Origin: JBFKAV01 sp041621405
GTDB taxonomy: Bacteria > Pseudomonadota > Alphaproteobacteria > Rhodobacterales > Rhodobacteraceae
Reading direction: 5' to 3'
Length of the DNA stretch: 12,025 nucleotides
NCBI GenBank assembly: GCA_041621405.1
Contig: JBFKAV010000108.1
Location: forward strand, 1-12,025
Under the pieces are notes generated by a model that saw only the letters and a program-made list of their open reading frames with translations, did no database searches and had not been told where the DNA came from. Positions 1 through 7,837 of this stretch are shown here, piece after piece. Position numbers and translations under genes: made by a program. Positions within the stretch are counted from its first letter, which is position 1. Each line of letters starts with the position of its first letter.

Positions 1-143
1 CGATCGCGCCGCCCTTCGCGTTCCGCCCCATCGAGCAGATCGCCGTCGAATCCCGCCGCGCCTGGCTGGCCGACTTGCCGCACCTGCCCGAAATCGCAAC
101 CCCCGCCGACCACCGCGTGGCCTCGAACCAGGCACCGGAGTAA
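1..143 (+). CDS. C-terminal end of an unidentified protein (partial)
   Basis: An open frame (first full codon at base 3) runs in from the left edge and stops at TAA 141-143, giving about 46 residues that begin IAPPFAFRPIEQIAVE and end ASNQAPE. Codon use is strongly GC-rich at third positions, like the genes downstream, so it is probably a real gene tail. The residues show no motif, membrane segment or repeat that I recognise, and I cannot name the family. It lies 149 bases upstream of the GST-like gene on the same strand. That gap is wide compared with those inside the operon that follows, so I would not assume a shared transcript. Confidence 0.55.
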   Translation, partial: IAPPFAFRPIEQIAVESRRAWLADLPHLPEIATPADHRVASNQAPE

Positions 144-271
144 ACCATGCCGGCTTCTCGTTCGCATCGATTGCAGAAAGGCCCGGGTGAAACGCCCGCC
201 GGCTACCGTGCACCGGGTCGGACCGGGACGACGGCGCGGAGAGTCACGCGCCTGGCCAGGCATCCCGGCAC

Positions 272-276
272 AGGAG
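272..276 (+). promoter_or_regulatory. Shine-Dalgarno AGGAG before the GST-like gene; start is ambiguous
   Basis: AGGAG lies 7 bases before a TTG at 284, 16 before an ATG at 293 and 22 before an ATG at 299, all in one frame. Its spacing is ideal only for TTG 284. A run of six G at 278-283 could instead pair weakly with the anti-SD and serve ATG 293 at 9 bases. Confidence 0.5.
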
Positions 277-292
277 CGGGGGGTTGCCAGCC

Positions 293-925
293 ATGACCAT
301 GAAACTCCACTGCTTTGGCGAATCCGGAAACTCCTACAAGGCGGCGCTCACCCTCGCCCTCTCCGGGCTCGACTGGGAGCCGGTCTTCGTCGACTTCTTC
401 AACGGCGAGACCCGGACCCCGGCGTTCCGCGCGCTGAACGAAATGGGCGAGGTGCCGGTTCTGGTCGACGGCAAGACGGTGCTCTCCCAGTCCGGCGTGA
501 TCCAGTACTACGCGGTCGAGACCTCCGGCAAGCTCGGCGGCGCGCCGGGGGAAGAGCGCGAAATCCTGCGCTGGGTGCTCTTCGACAACCACAAGCTCTC
601 GAGCCAGGCCGGCACATTGCGCTTCAACCTGAGCTTCCTGCCGGAGGCGAGGCGCAACGAGGCCGTCAACGGCTTCCTCTCGATGCGGCTCACCTCCGCG
701 CTGAAGATCCTCGACGGCCACCTGCAGGGCCGCGACTGGATCGTCGGCCAGGGCCCGACCATCGCCGACACGGCCTGCTGCGGCTACCTCTACTATCCTG
801 AACCTTTCGGCTTCGACCGAGATGATTATCCCGGAATAGCGCCGTGGCTTGGGAGAATTTCCCAACTGCCCGGCTGGAAGCACCCCTATGACCTGATGCC
901 CGGCAATCCCTCCGACCGGGCCTGA
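293..925 (+). CDS. Glutathione S-transferase family protein
   Basis: This is a soluble 210-residue protein with the size and layout of a bacterial glutathione S-transferase. The N-terminal thioredoxin-like half (about residues 3-80) has a G-x-S-G-N-S-Y-K start, where Ser14 sits at the usual activating position, then the cis-Pro signature GEVPVLVDG (52-60) and SQSG (65-68), which normally hold glutathione. The helical C-terminal half carries PTIADTA, the usual N-capping box, followed by PGIAPWLGRISQLPGW. The start is uncertain: ATG 293 is conventional, but TTG 284 has the better-spaced ribosome binding site and would add three residues. The stop codon overlaps the ribosome binding site of the thiolase gene, so the two are probably translationally coupled. 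The acceptor substrate is unknown. Conjugation of electrophilic lipid or aromatic breakdown products is an inference from the beta-oxidation context. Confidence 0.9.
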   Translation: MTMKLHCFGESGNSYKAALTLALSGLDWEPVFVDFFNGETRTPAFRALNEMGEVPVLVDGKTVLSQSGVIQYYAVETSGKLGGAPGEEREILRWVLFDNHKLSSQAGTLRFNLSFLPEARRNEAVNGFLSMRLTSALKILDGHLQGRDWIVGQGPTIADTACCGYLYYPEPFGFDRDDYPGIAPWLGRISQLPGWKHPYDLMPGNPSDRA

Positions 926-930
926 GGAGG
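925..930 (+). promoter_or_regulatory. AGGAGG ribosome binding site overlapping the GST stop codon
   Basis: A full AGGAGG begins on the last base of the GST TGA and sits 6 bases before the thiolase ATG at 937. Ribosomes terminating on the GST gene are therefore placed directly on the next initiation site, which supports coupled expression. Confidence 0.75.
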
Positions 931-936
931 ACCGAC

Positions 937-2148
937 ATGACTGACGCCTTCATCTACGACGCGATCCGCACCCCGCGCGGCAAGGGCCGCGCCGACGGCG
1001 CGCTGCACGAGGTCACCTCGGTCGGCCTCTCGGCGAGAATCCTGAACGCGATCAAGGCGCGGAACAATCTGGAAGGCCACGCGGTCGAAGACGTGATCTG
1101 GGGCAACGTCACCCAGGTCGGCGAGCAGGGCGGCTGCCTGGCGCGCTCGGCGGTCCTGCTCAGCGAACTCGACGAACGGATCCCGGGCGTCTCGGTCAAC
1201 CGCTTCTGCGCCTCGGGGCTCGAGGCGGTGAACCTCGCCGCGAACCAGGTCAGGGGCGGTGCCGGCGCGGCCTACATCGCCGGCGGCGTGGAGATGATGA
1301 GCCGGGTGCCGATGGGCTCGGACGGCGCCGCGATCGCGGTCGACCCCTCGCTCGCCATGAAGGCCTATTTCGTGCCGCAGGGAATCTCGGCCGACCTGAT
1401 CGCCACCCAGTACGGCCTTACCCGGGACGAGGCCGACCAGCTCGCCGTCGACTCCCAGGCCCGCGCCACGCGCGCCTGGGAGGAAGGCCGCTTCGCCAAC
1501 TCCGTCGTCCCGGTGACCGACCAGAACGGCCTCACCGTGCTCGACCGCGACGAGTACATCCGCCCGGGCACCGACATGCAGGCGCTAGGCGCACTCAAGC
1601 CCGCCTTCAAGGAAATGGGCGAGGTGATGCCGGGCTTCGACAAGGTGGCGCTGATCAAGTACCCCCACCTGGAGCGGATCGAACATATCCACCATGCCGG
1701 GAACTCCTCTGGCATCGTCGACGGTGCCGCGGCGGTTCTTGTCGGAAACGAACGCTTCGGCAAGGAGCACGGCCTGAAACCCCGCGCCCGGATCCGAGCC
1801 ACCGCAAAGATCGGAACCGACCCGACGATCATGCTGACCGGCCCGGTGCCGGTGACCGAGAAGATCCTGGCCGAGGCCGGGATGTCGATTTCCGACATCG
1901 ACCTCTTCGAGGTAAACGAGGCATTCGCCGCCGTCGTGCTCCGCTTCCTGCAGGCCTTCGACGCCGACCCGGGACGGGTCAACGTCAACGGCGGCGCGAT
2001 CGCCATGGGCCATCCCCTGGGCGCCACCGGGGCGATCATCCTCGGCACGCTGCTCGACGAGCTCGAGCGCACCGGCAAGGGCACCGGCCTCGCCACGCTG
2101 TGCATCGCCTCCGGCATGGGCGCCGCAACCATCATCGAGAGGCTCTGA
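937..2148 (+). CDS. fadA: Acetyl-CoA C-acyltransferase (beta-oxidation thiolase)
   Basis: Thiolase of 403 residues, the usual family length. It cleaves 3-ketoacyl-CoA with CoA to give acetyl-CoA and a shortened acyl-CoA, the last step of each beta-oxidation round, in the cytoplasm. Catalytic landmarks are all present: the nucleophile Cys91 in NRFCASGLEA, NEAF at 327-330, His359 in GHPLGATGA, and Cys389 in CIASGMG. GHPLGATGA rather than GHPIGASGA favours the degradative (FadA/FadI) type over the biosynthetic PhaA type. The start is fixed by AGGAGG six bases upstream. Its stop TGA shares one base with the ATG of the cupin gene, and the multifunctional FadB/FadJ-like gene follows, so it probably works as the thiolase partner of that protein. 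The family and reaction are clear; the choice between fadA and fadI is not. Confidence 0.93.
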   Translation: MTDAFIYDAIRTPRGKGRADGALHEVTSVGLSARILNAIKARNNLEGHAVEDVIWGNVTQVGEQGGCLARSAVLLSELDERIPGVSVNRFCASGLEAVNLAANQVRGGAGAAYIAGGVEMMSRVPMGSDGAAIAVDPSLAMKAYFVPQGISADLIATQYGLTRDEADQLAVDSQARATRAWEEGRFANSVVPVTDQNGLTVLDRDEYIRPGTDMQALGALKPAFKEMGEVMPGFDKVALIKYPHLERIEHIHHAGNSSGIVDGAAAVLVGNERFGKEHGLKPRARIRATAKIGTDPTIMLTGPVPVTEKILAEAGMSISDIDLFEVNEAFAAVVLRFLQAFDADPGRVNVNGGAIAMGHPLGATGAIILGTLLDELERTGKGTGLATLCIASGMGAATIIERL

Positions 2149-2615
2149 TGCCGAAGCTCGACCTCTCGAAGGCCCCGGTGAAGACCGGCTCGATCTACCC
2201 CGAGCCCTTCGCTTCCCAAATGCGCGGCCGCTCCTCGCTCCGGCTGGGCGACCTTGGCGGGCTCACCCAGTTCGGCGCCAACCTCGTGATCCTCGCTCCC
2301 GGCGCGCAATCCTCGCTCCGCCACTGGCACGAGAACGAGGACGAGTTCGTGATGGTCATCTCGGGCGAATGCGTGCTGATCGAGGACGAGGGCGAAACCG
2401 CGATGCGGCCCGGCAACTGCGCCGCCTTCCCGGCGGGAAACCCCAACGGCCACCATTTCGTCAACCGCGCCGACCGCGAGGCGCGCTTCCTCGTCGTCGG
2501 CACCCGGGCCAGCCAAGAGGTCGCGCATTATTCAGACGTCGACCTGAAGCTCGAGATCGCGGACGGCAAGGCGCGGTTCACCCACAAGGATGGCCGGGAC
2601 TACGAGGCCCCGTGA
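2148..2615 (+). CDS. Cupin-domain protein inside the beta-oxidation operon
   Basis: Small single-domain cupin of 155 residues, probably cytoplasmic, with no signal peptide. Cupin motif 1 is visible as RHWHENEDEF: His59, His61 and Glu66 are candidate metal ligands. Motif 2 follows as RPGNCAAFPAGNPNGHHFVN, where His102 or His103 is the last ligand. The metal site therefore appears complete. The ATG at 2148 overlaps the thiolase TGA by one base, giving stop-start coupling; an in-frame ATG at 2100 lies inside the thiolase gene and is not needed. Next comes the FadB-like gene after 26 bases. Cupins of this size include sugar- or amino-acid-binding proteins and small dioxygenases, so the function is open. 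The location suggests sensing or processing of a metabolite linked to acyl-CoA breakdown, which is inference. Confidence 0.88.
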   Translation: MPKLDLSKAPVKTGSIYPEPFASQMRGRSSLRLGDLGGLTQFGANLVILAPGAQSSLRHWHENEDEFVMVISGECVLIEDEGETAMRPGNCAAFPAGNPNGHHFVNRADREARFLVVGTRASQEVAHYSDVDLKLEIADGKARFTHKDGRDYEAP

Positions 2616-2630
2616 GGCCCGCGCGGGCCA

Positions 2631-2636
2631 GGAGGA
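2631..2636 (+). promoter_or_regulatory. GGAGGA ribosome binding site deciding the start of the FadB-like gene
   Basis: GGAGGA lies 5 bases before ATG 2642. The reading frame stays open upstream into the cupin gene, and this site shows that translation starts at MSEFHYATD rather than earlier. Confidence 0.75.
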
Positions 2637-2641
2637 CCATA

Positions 2642-4843
2642 ATGAGCGAATTCCACTACGCGACCGACGCCAACGGCGTCGCCTCCATCACCTGGGACGT
2701 GCCGGACAGGTCGATGAACGTGCTCTCCTTCGAGGGTCTGGCGGAACTCGACGCCTGCATCGACAAGGCGCTGGCCGACGACAAGGTCAAGGGCGTCGTC
2801 ATCACCTCGGGCAAGAAGGACTTCGCCGGCGGCATGGACCTCAACATCCTCGCCCGGATGCGCGAGGCGGCCGGCGACAACCCGGCGAAGGGCCTCTTCG
2901 AGGGCACCATGCGGATGCACGGGATCCTGAGGAAGATCGAGCGCGCCGGGATGGACCCGAAGACGCTGAAGGGCGGCAAGCCAATCGCCGCCGCGCTCCC
3001 CGGCACCGCGGTCGGGATCGGCCTCGAGATCCCGCTCGCCTGCCACCGGATCTTCGCCGCCGACAACCCGAAGGCCCGGATCGGGCTGCCGGAGGTCATG
3101 GTCGGCCTCTTCCCTGGCGCCGGCGGCACCACGCGGCTTGTCCGCAAGCTCGGGCCGATGGCGGCGGCGCCGTTCCTCCTGGAAGGCAAGCTGCTGGCGC
3201 CCGCGAAGATGAAGGCCGGCGGCGTGATCGACGAGGTGGTGGCGCCGGAGGAGCTTCTCGCCCGCGCCAGGGCCTGGGTGCTCTCTGCCAAGGACGCGGA
3301 CCTCGCCAAACCCTGGGACCAGAAGGGCTACAAGATGCCCGGCGGCGCGCCGTACCATCCGGCGGGCTTCATGACCTTCGTCGGCGCCTCGGCCATGGTC
3401 AGCGCCCGAACCCTTGGCGTCTACCCCGCCGCCAAGGCGCTCCTCTCGGCGGTTTACGAAGGCGCGCTGGTCGATTTCGACACCGCGCTTCGGATCGAGG
3501 CGCGCTGGTTCACCAACCTGCTGATGAACCCCTCCTCGGCGGCGATGATCCGCTCGCTGTTCATCAACAAGGAGGCGCTGGAGAAGGGCGCGAAGCGCCC
3601 CGACGCTCCGGACCAGAGGGTCGGCAAGCTCGGCGTTCTCGGCGCCGGGATGATGGGGGCCGGGATCGCCTACGTTGCCGCCAACGCTGGCATCGAGGTG
3701 GTGCTGATCGACGCCTCAAAGGAGGCCGCCCAGCGCGGCAAGGCGCATTCGGAGGCGATCCTCGACAAGGGGATGAAGCGGGGCAAGGTGACGGCCGAGA
3801 AGAAGGAAGAGGTGCTCGCCCGGATCACGGCCAGCACGGATTATTCGGCGCTGAAGGGCTGCGACCTCGTCGTCGAGGCGGTGTTCGAGGACCGCAAGGT
3901 CAAGGCCGAGGTGACGGCGAAGACCGAGGCCGCGGCGGGCGAGGACACGATCTTCGCCACCAACACCTCGACCCTGCCGATCTCCGAGCTGGCGAAGGCC
4001 TCGAAGCGCCCCGACCAGTTCATCGGCATCCACTTCTTCTCGCCGGTCGACAAGATGATGCTGGTCGAGATCATCAAGGGCGCCAGGACCGGCCCCCGCG
4101 CCGTGGCCAAGGCGCTCGACTTCGTGCGCCAGATCAGGAAGACGCCGATCGTGGTCAACGACGCGCGCTTCTTCTACGCCAACCGGTGCATCATCCCCTA
4201 CATCAACGAGGGTATCCGCATGGTGAGGGAGGGCGTGACCCCGGCACTCGTCGAGAACGCGGCGAAGCTCTTCGGCATGCCGCTCGGGCCGCTGCAGCTC
4301 GTCGACGAGACCTCGATCGACCTCGGCGTGAAGATCGCCAAGGCGACGAAGGCCGCGATGGGCGATGCCTACCCCGACGACGCGGTGGACGAGGTGCTGT
4401 TCTGGATGGAGGGCGAGGGCCGGCTAGGGCGGAAGGCCAAGGCCGGCTTCTACGCCTACGACGAGGCGGGCAAGCGGCTCGGCCTCTGGGAGGGGCTCGA
4501 GGAAAGATACCCCGAGGCCGCCGAACAGCCCGAGGTTTCGGAGGTGAAGCACCGGCTGCTCTTCGCGCAGGTGCTCGAAGCGGTCCGGGCGCTCGAGGAG
4601 GGCGTTCTCGAGGACATCCGCGAGGGGGACGTCGGCGCGATCCTCGGCTGGGGCTTCGCGCCCTGGTCGGGCGGGCCGTTCTCATGGCTCGACATCCTCG
4701 GCGCGGCCTGGGCGGTGGAGCTCTGCGAGGGCCTCGAGAAGGCCCACGGCCCCCGCTTCGCCGCGCCGAAGCTCCTCCGCGAGATCGCGGCGAAGGGGGA
4801 TAGCTTCTACGGCCGCTTCAACGCTCAGACCGTCGCGGCCTGA
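2642..4843 (+). CDS. fadB: Fused enoyl-CoA hydratase / 3-hydroxyacyl-CoA dehydrogenase
   Basis: This 733-residue multifunctional protein hydrates enoyl-CoA and then oxidises L-3-hydroxyacyl-CoA with NAD+, steps two and three of beta-oxidation. The crotonase domain fills about residues 1-200: FAGGMDL (61-67) and GTAVGIGLE (121-129) form the oxyanion region, and Glu129 and Glu151 (IGLPEV) match the two catalytic glutamates. The NAD-binding Rossmann motif is GAGMMG (334-339), with NTSTLPI at 441-447. Catalytic His464 (GIHFFSP) and Glu476 (LVEIIKG) follow. The C-terminal dehydrogenase domain has NRCIIPYINE and GRLGRKAKAGFYAY. Length and order fit the FadB/FadJ alpha subunit, which pairs with a thiolase encoded two genes upstream. 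fadB and fadJ cannot be told apart here. The last 19 bases overlap the convergent Hint-domain gene. Confidence 0.95.
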   Translation: MSEFHYATDANGVASITWDVPDRSMNVLSFEGLAELDACIDKALADDKVKGVVITSGKKDFAGGMDLNILARMREAAGDNPAKGLFEGTMRMHGILRKIERAGMDPKTLKGGKPIAAALPGTAVGIGLEIPLACHRIFAADNPKARIGLPEVMVGLFPGAGGTTRLVRKLGPMAAAPFLLEGKLLAPAKMKAGGVIDEVVAPEELLARARAWVLSAKDADLAKPWDQKGYKMPGGAPYHPAGFMTFVGASAMVSARTLGVYPAAKALLSAVYEGALVDFDTALRIEARWFTNLLMNPSSAAMIRSLFINKEALEKGAKRPDAPDQRVGKLGVLGAGMMGAGIAYVAANAGIEVVLIDASKEAAQRGKAHSEAILDKGMKRGKVTAEKKEEVLARITASTDYSALKGCDLVVEAVFEDRKVKAEVTAKTEAAAGEDTIFATNTSTLPISELAKASKRPDQFIGIHFFSPVDKMMLVEIIKGARTGPRAVAKALDFVRQIRKTPIVVNDARFFYANRCIIPYINEGIRMVREGVTPALVENAAKLFGMPLGPLQLVDETSIDLGVKIAKATKAAMGDAYPDDAVDEVLFWMEGEGRLGRKAKAGFYAYDEAGKRLGLWEGLEERYPEAAEQPEVSEVKHRLLFAQVLEAVRALEEGVLEDIREGDVGAILGWGFAPWSGGPFSWLDILGAAWAVELCEGLEKAHGPRFAAPKLLREIAAKGDSFYGRFNAQTVAA

Positions 4844-5532
4844 CGCCGCGCGCCGCGCCGCGCCGGTTTCACCCGCCGCGGCAGGCTGACCTTCGCGGAG
4901 CGGAAGGGCGAAGGCGCGGCCGGCGCCGCGGGTCGCGCCAGGAGCTCCATCAGCACCTCGGCGCTGCGCCCGGCCAGCACCGGGAAACGCCCGCCCATCG
5001 GTTGCGAGGCCACCCAGCCCAGCGACGGGCAGTGGGCGAGTAGCCCGCTGTTGACCCAGATCGCCTGCTCCTCCTCGAAAGCCGGCAGCACGATCTCGAG
5101 CGGCCCTCCCAGCTGCGCCGGCTCGATCCCGAGCCGCCCCGCCAGCGCCCGCCCGGGCACCAGCGCAAAGTCGGCGCCGAGCACGGCGCGGGCACGCGGC
5201 GCGTGCAGCAGAATGTGCTGATCGGGCAGCGCGAGGAACGGGGTGCAGGCGCCGAAGACGCCCGCCGGCACCAGCACCGCGCCCTTGACGCCCTCCAGCG
5301 CCGCCCGGCCCTCGAGCCGGGTTCGGTCGACGCGCAGCACCTGCTTCGGGGTGCGGTCCTGGCCGCGCACGAAGTCGCCCGGCTCCAGCGTCTCCACCGG
5401 CCGCCAGCCCTCAGGCGTGTCGACCATCGTTCCGGCCGGAAGCCCGCGCCGCGTCTGCGGCGCAGTCCTTAGCGCGGCGGCGAAGGCGCGGCGCGCGGCC
5501 TCGGAGAAGACCCTGGAATTCTGGTGCAGCAT
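4825..5532 (-). CDS. Hint-domain protein with an apparently inactive nucleophile position
   Basis: This 235-residue protein carries a Hint (Hedgehog/intein-type) fold of the Rhodobacterales kind. The block AGTMVDTPEGWRPVETLEPGD (residues 33-53) corresponds to the usual C-F-x-x-G-T...T-P-x-G-x-x-x-V-E-x-L-x-x-G-D start. LPDQHILLH (102-110) followed by LVPGRAL (124-130) corresponds to the usual S-P-Q-H-R...L-V-P-A-R-x-L end. The residue at the catalytic Cys/Ser position appears to be Gly30, so self-cleavage would not be expected. No host or passenger domain is present; the tail after about residue 200 is Pro/Ala-rich and then strongly basic. A GGGAGGG sequence (5537-5543 on the opposite strand) precedes the ATG. 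The gene converges with the FadB-like gene and overlaps its end by 19 bases. Its role is unknown. Confidence 0.8.
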   Translation of the reverse strand: MLHQNSRVFSEAARRAFAAALRTAPQTRRGLPAGTMVDTPEGWRPVETLEPGDFVRGQDRTPKQVLRVDRTRLEGRAALEGVKGAVLVPAGVFGACTPFLALPDQHILLHAPRARAVLGADFALVPGRALAGRLGIEPAQLGGPLEIVLPAFEEEQAIWVNSGLLAHCPSLGWVASQPMGGRFPVLAGRSAEVLMELLARPAAPAAPSPFRSAKVSLPRRVKPARRGARRQAATV

Positions 5533-5780
5533 TCTACCCTCCCGTTACCGGCATCTGCGACAGGCTCAGCAAAGCCCGGCATCGTGCAGGGATTGGGGCC
5601 GGAACGGGGGCCGATTTCGGGCACCGTCGCGCCAGGGGCACCAATCCCCAGCCGACCCCGGCGGATTGGCTGCTGCGTGGAACCGGGCTTTGCCGAATCT
5701 TAACCAGAATCCGGATCCTCCTGATTTTCCAAGCATTTTCACAAAATTTCCGCGCCGCCGATTCGGCCCGTCCGGCGATC
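5533..5780. other. Intergenic region upstream of the Hint-domain gene
   Basis: These 248 bases separate two minus-strand genes and should hold the promoter of the Hint-domain gene. About 5695-5755 is noticeably richer in A and T than its surroundings (for example CATTTTCACAAAATTTCC), as expected near a promoter. I could not find a well-spaced -35/-10 pair and see no convincing hairpin terminator or small gene. Confidence 0.35.
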
Positions 5781-6830
5781 TCAGTCTTGCGCCGGCCCGT
5801 CCCGCCGCCGGATCTCGATCTGCTTTTTCAGGAGCCTTCGCGCCAGCCCCGGCTCGACGTCGCGCCGCTCGGTCCCGACCGCCCGGGTCAGCAGCGTCAG
5901 CCCGTCCAGGGTGTCCACGATCTCCGCCGCCCGCGCCCGATGCCAGGCGAGCCCCGCCTCGTGCAGCCGCCCCAGCACCGCGTCGGCCCTCAGCTCCGCC
6001 AATGCCGCGCGAAGCGCCGGCAGGTGCCGGAGGATCGATCCCTCCTTGACCGCGTTGAAGTTGCGGTCGGCCCAGTAGCCGATGTCGACGGGCTTTCGCG
6101 CCCGGTTCGGCAGCCCGCGCGCCCCCTTCACCAGGAAGGCCTCGGCCGACTTCAGCGAGTAGTGGTTGAGGCAGGCCAGGTCCATTCCCCCGGCCGTGCC
6201 ATGGGTGACCACCTGCATGTCCAGGAACTCCGGGCCGAGCAGCTTCCCCGAGCCGTTCACCCAAGTAGGCACCGGCTTGGCCTTCGCCCGGTCCTTCGGC
6301 CGGTGGACGCCGAGCTTGCGGTAATGCCCGTCGTTGCGAAAGAGCGTCTTGAACTGGCTTGCATGCCAGGGCGCGTGGCAGGGAAACGGCGCGGCACGAG
6401 TGAACTGTTCGATCACCGGGGCGTCCTCGATCCCGACCACGCCGTTCGCCCCGAAGAGCCGCCAGGTCAGCGCGATGGCGTCGGCCTCCGGCACCGCGGC
6501 GATCAGATCGCCGATCCGCCCCGCGCCCGCCCTGACGTTCACGAACTCGTCGACGTCGCTGACGAGGATCCACTCCGCCGCCTCGGTCAGCGGATGCTTC
6601 CGCGCCCGGTCGAGCGCCGTCCACTGCACCCCCTTCCGCGCGTAGTCGTCGTTGCGCACATGGGTCACGAGGCCGATCTCCTGCAGCCGGTCGAGCATCG
6701 CGTCGGTGCCGTCGGCGCAGTCGTTGGAGAAGACGAGGAAGCGCTCGACCCCGATCAGCCGGTGATAGGCGACCCATTCCAGGAGGTAGGGCGCCTCATC
6801 CCGCATCGCGGTGACGATCAGAACTTGCAT
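5781..6830 (-). CDS. Glycosyltransferase family 2-type protein
   Basis: Protein of 349 residues matching the compact GT-A glycosyltransferases of the Glyco_tranf_2_4 type. The start, MQVLIVTAMRDEAPYLLEWV, leads into the typical YHRLIGVERFLVFSNDCADGT region (22-42), which would bind the nucleotide part of a nucleotide-sugar donor. VSDVDEF (90-96) is the DxD-type metal-binding motif (Asp92, Asp94). Further on, HYSLKS (about two thirds along) resembles conserved C-terminal elements of this family. No transmembrane segment is evident, so it is probably cytoplasmic or loosely membrane-bound, adding sugar to a surface polysaccharide or similar acceptor; donor and acceptor are unknown. The gene lies 66 bases downstream of the DMT transporter gene on the same strand, and a shared transcript is possible. 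A GAGGAG lies 13 bases from the start, further than ideal. Confidence 0.85.
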   Translation of the reverse strand: MQVLIVTAMRDEAPYLLEWVAYHRLIGVERFLVFSNDCADGTDAMLDRLQEIGLVTHVRNDDYARKGVQWTALDRARKHPLTEAAEWILVSDVDEFVNVRAGAGRIGDLIAAVPEADAIALTWRLFGANGVVGIEDAPVIEQFTRAAPFPCHAPWHASQFKTLFRNDGHYRKLGVHRPKDRAKAKPVPTWVNGSGKLLGPEFLDMQVVTHGTAGGMDLACLNHYSLKSAEAFLVKGARGLPNRARKPVDIGYWADRNFNAVKEGSILRHLPALRAALAELRADAVLGRLHEAGLAWHRARAAEIVDTLDGLTLLTRAVGTERRDVEPGLARRLLKKQIEIRRRDGPAQD

Positions 6831-6896
6831 CGGCGGGCGCGGGCTCCTCGGCGCAGCGGGCCCCTCATGCCTAGCAAAGCCGCCGCGGTTCGGAAA

Positions 6897-7820
6897 CTAC
6901 CGCCCGCGGAGCGCGATCATCGCCCCCGCGGCAAAGATGAGTGCCATGCCCAAGGCCGAGACGGCGGCGATCGCCTCGCCCCAGATCAGGTAGGACCAAA
7001 GCGCGGAGACCGGCAGGATCACGTATTCGAAGATCGAGACCCGGCTCGCCTCGGCGATCTGGTAGGCCCGGACCAGAAGCCCGACGCCGACGAGCGAGCC
7101 CACCGCCTGCACGACAGTCCAGAACCAGAATAAGTTCGACGGCCTCACCCAGCCGCGCAGGACGAAGCCCTCCGGCCCCGCCGGCACCTCGGGGCCGATG
7201 AGCGTCAGCGCCAGAAGCCCGATCAGCCCGTAAAGGCCCAGGCAGAGGAAGAAGCCCGCCGTCAGGGTCTCGGCCGATTCCTCCGCGCACCACTCGCGCG
7301 TTGCGAGGTTGCCCAGCGCATAGAGCACGGCCGCCGCCACCGGCAGCACCACCGCCAGCCTCAGCCCCGACTCCCGCGCCTCGGGCAGGAGCACCAGGAT
7401 CACGCCGAGGAACCCCAGCGCCACCGCGAGGATCCTGACCGGCCCCAGCGGATGGCCGTAGACGAAGCGCGACAGGATCAGGACGAAGACCGGCGCGGTA
7501 AAAAGCCCCGCCGCCGTCTCGGCGACCGAGAGAAAGGCGAGGCAGCCGAAATAGATCACCATCGCCGAGCCATGAAGCGCGCTCCGCGCCGCCACTGCGC
7601 GCGGGTTCACGGGCCTGAGCCTCAGCCCCAGCGGGCCGGCAACGCCGGCGAGGATCGCTGCCACCATCACGGTGCGGATCGCGTGGAACTGCCAGAGCCC
7701 CGCCTCGGCGGCGATCACCCGCACGAAGTTGTCGGTAAACCCGATGATCACGGCAAAGCCCAGGACCGCCGCGCCGGCGGCAAGGGTGCGGTTCTCCACG
7801 GGCGGCGCAAGCGCGGTCAT
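6897..7820 (-). CDS. DMT/EamA family transporter
   Basis: Integral inner-membrane protein of 307 residues with about ten hydrophobic segments in two EamA repeats. The first repeat covers about residues 15-145 and the second about 155-303. The second ends with a typical RAYQIAEASRVSIFEY followed by SYLIWGE, the hallmark of drug/metabolite-type exporters. The open frame extends upstream to 7952, but AAAGGAG (7827-7833 on the opposite strand) is six bases before the ATG at 7820. The upstream extension also lies inside the divergent synthetase gene and is not hydrophobic, so 7820 is chosen. Substrates of this family (amino acids, drugs, metabolites) cannot be predicted here. It diverges from the acyl-CoA synthetase gene across 85 bases, and the glycosyltransferase gene follows it. 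Confidence 0.9.
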   Translation of the reverse strand: MTALAPPVENRTLAAGAAVLGFAVIIGFTDNFVRVIAAEAGLWQFHAIRTVMVAAILAGVAGPLGLRLRPVNPRAVAARSALHGSAMVIYFGCLAFLSVAETAAGLFTAPVFVLILSRFVYGHPLGPVRILAVALGFLGVILVLLPEARESGLRLAVVLPVAAAVLYALGNLATREWCAEESAETLTAGFFLCLGLYGLIGLLALTLIGPEVPAGPEGFVLRGWVRPSNLFWFWTVVQAVGSLVGVGLLVRAYQIAEASRVSIFEYVILPVSALWSYLIWGEAIAAVSALGMALIFAAGAMIALRGR

Positions 7821-7826
7821 CGGCGA

Positions 7827-7833
7827 CTCCTTT
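7827..7833 (-). promoter_or_regulatory. AAAGGAG ribosome binding site fixing the EamA transporter start
   Basis: Read on the minus strand, AAAGGAG is six bases before ATG 7820. It decides between this start and longer in-frame options that would overlap the divergent synthetase gene. Confidence 0.75.
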
Positions 7834-7837
7834 GCCG

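Noticed and set aside
251..260. Perfect ten-base palindrome CCTGGCCAGG upstream of the GST-like gene
   Set aside because: A palindrome this short is common in GC-rich DNA, and no second copy or promoter arrangement nearby supports an operator.
147..296. A 49-codon plus-strand frame starting just after the first stop and ending in an ATGA overlap with the GST start
   Set aside because: It is Arg/Gly/Thr-rich with no recognisable feature, has no ribosome binding site of its own, and looks like chance open frame in GC-rich DNA.
2369..4803. Long Arg/Gly-rich open frames overlapping the cupin and FadB-like genes
   Set aside because: They are shadows of the real coding frame in high-GC DNA; the FadB-like frame has catalytic motifs and a ribosome binding site.
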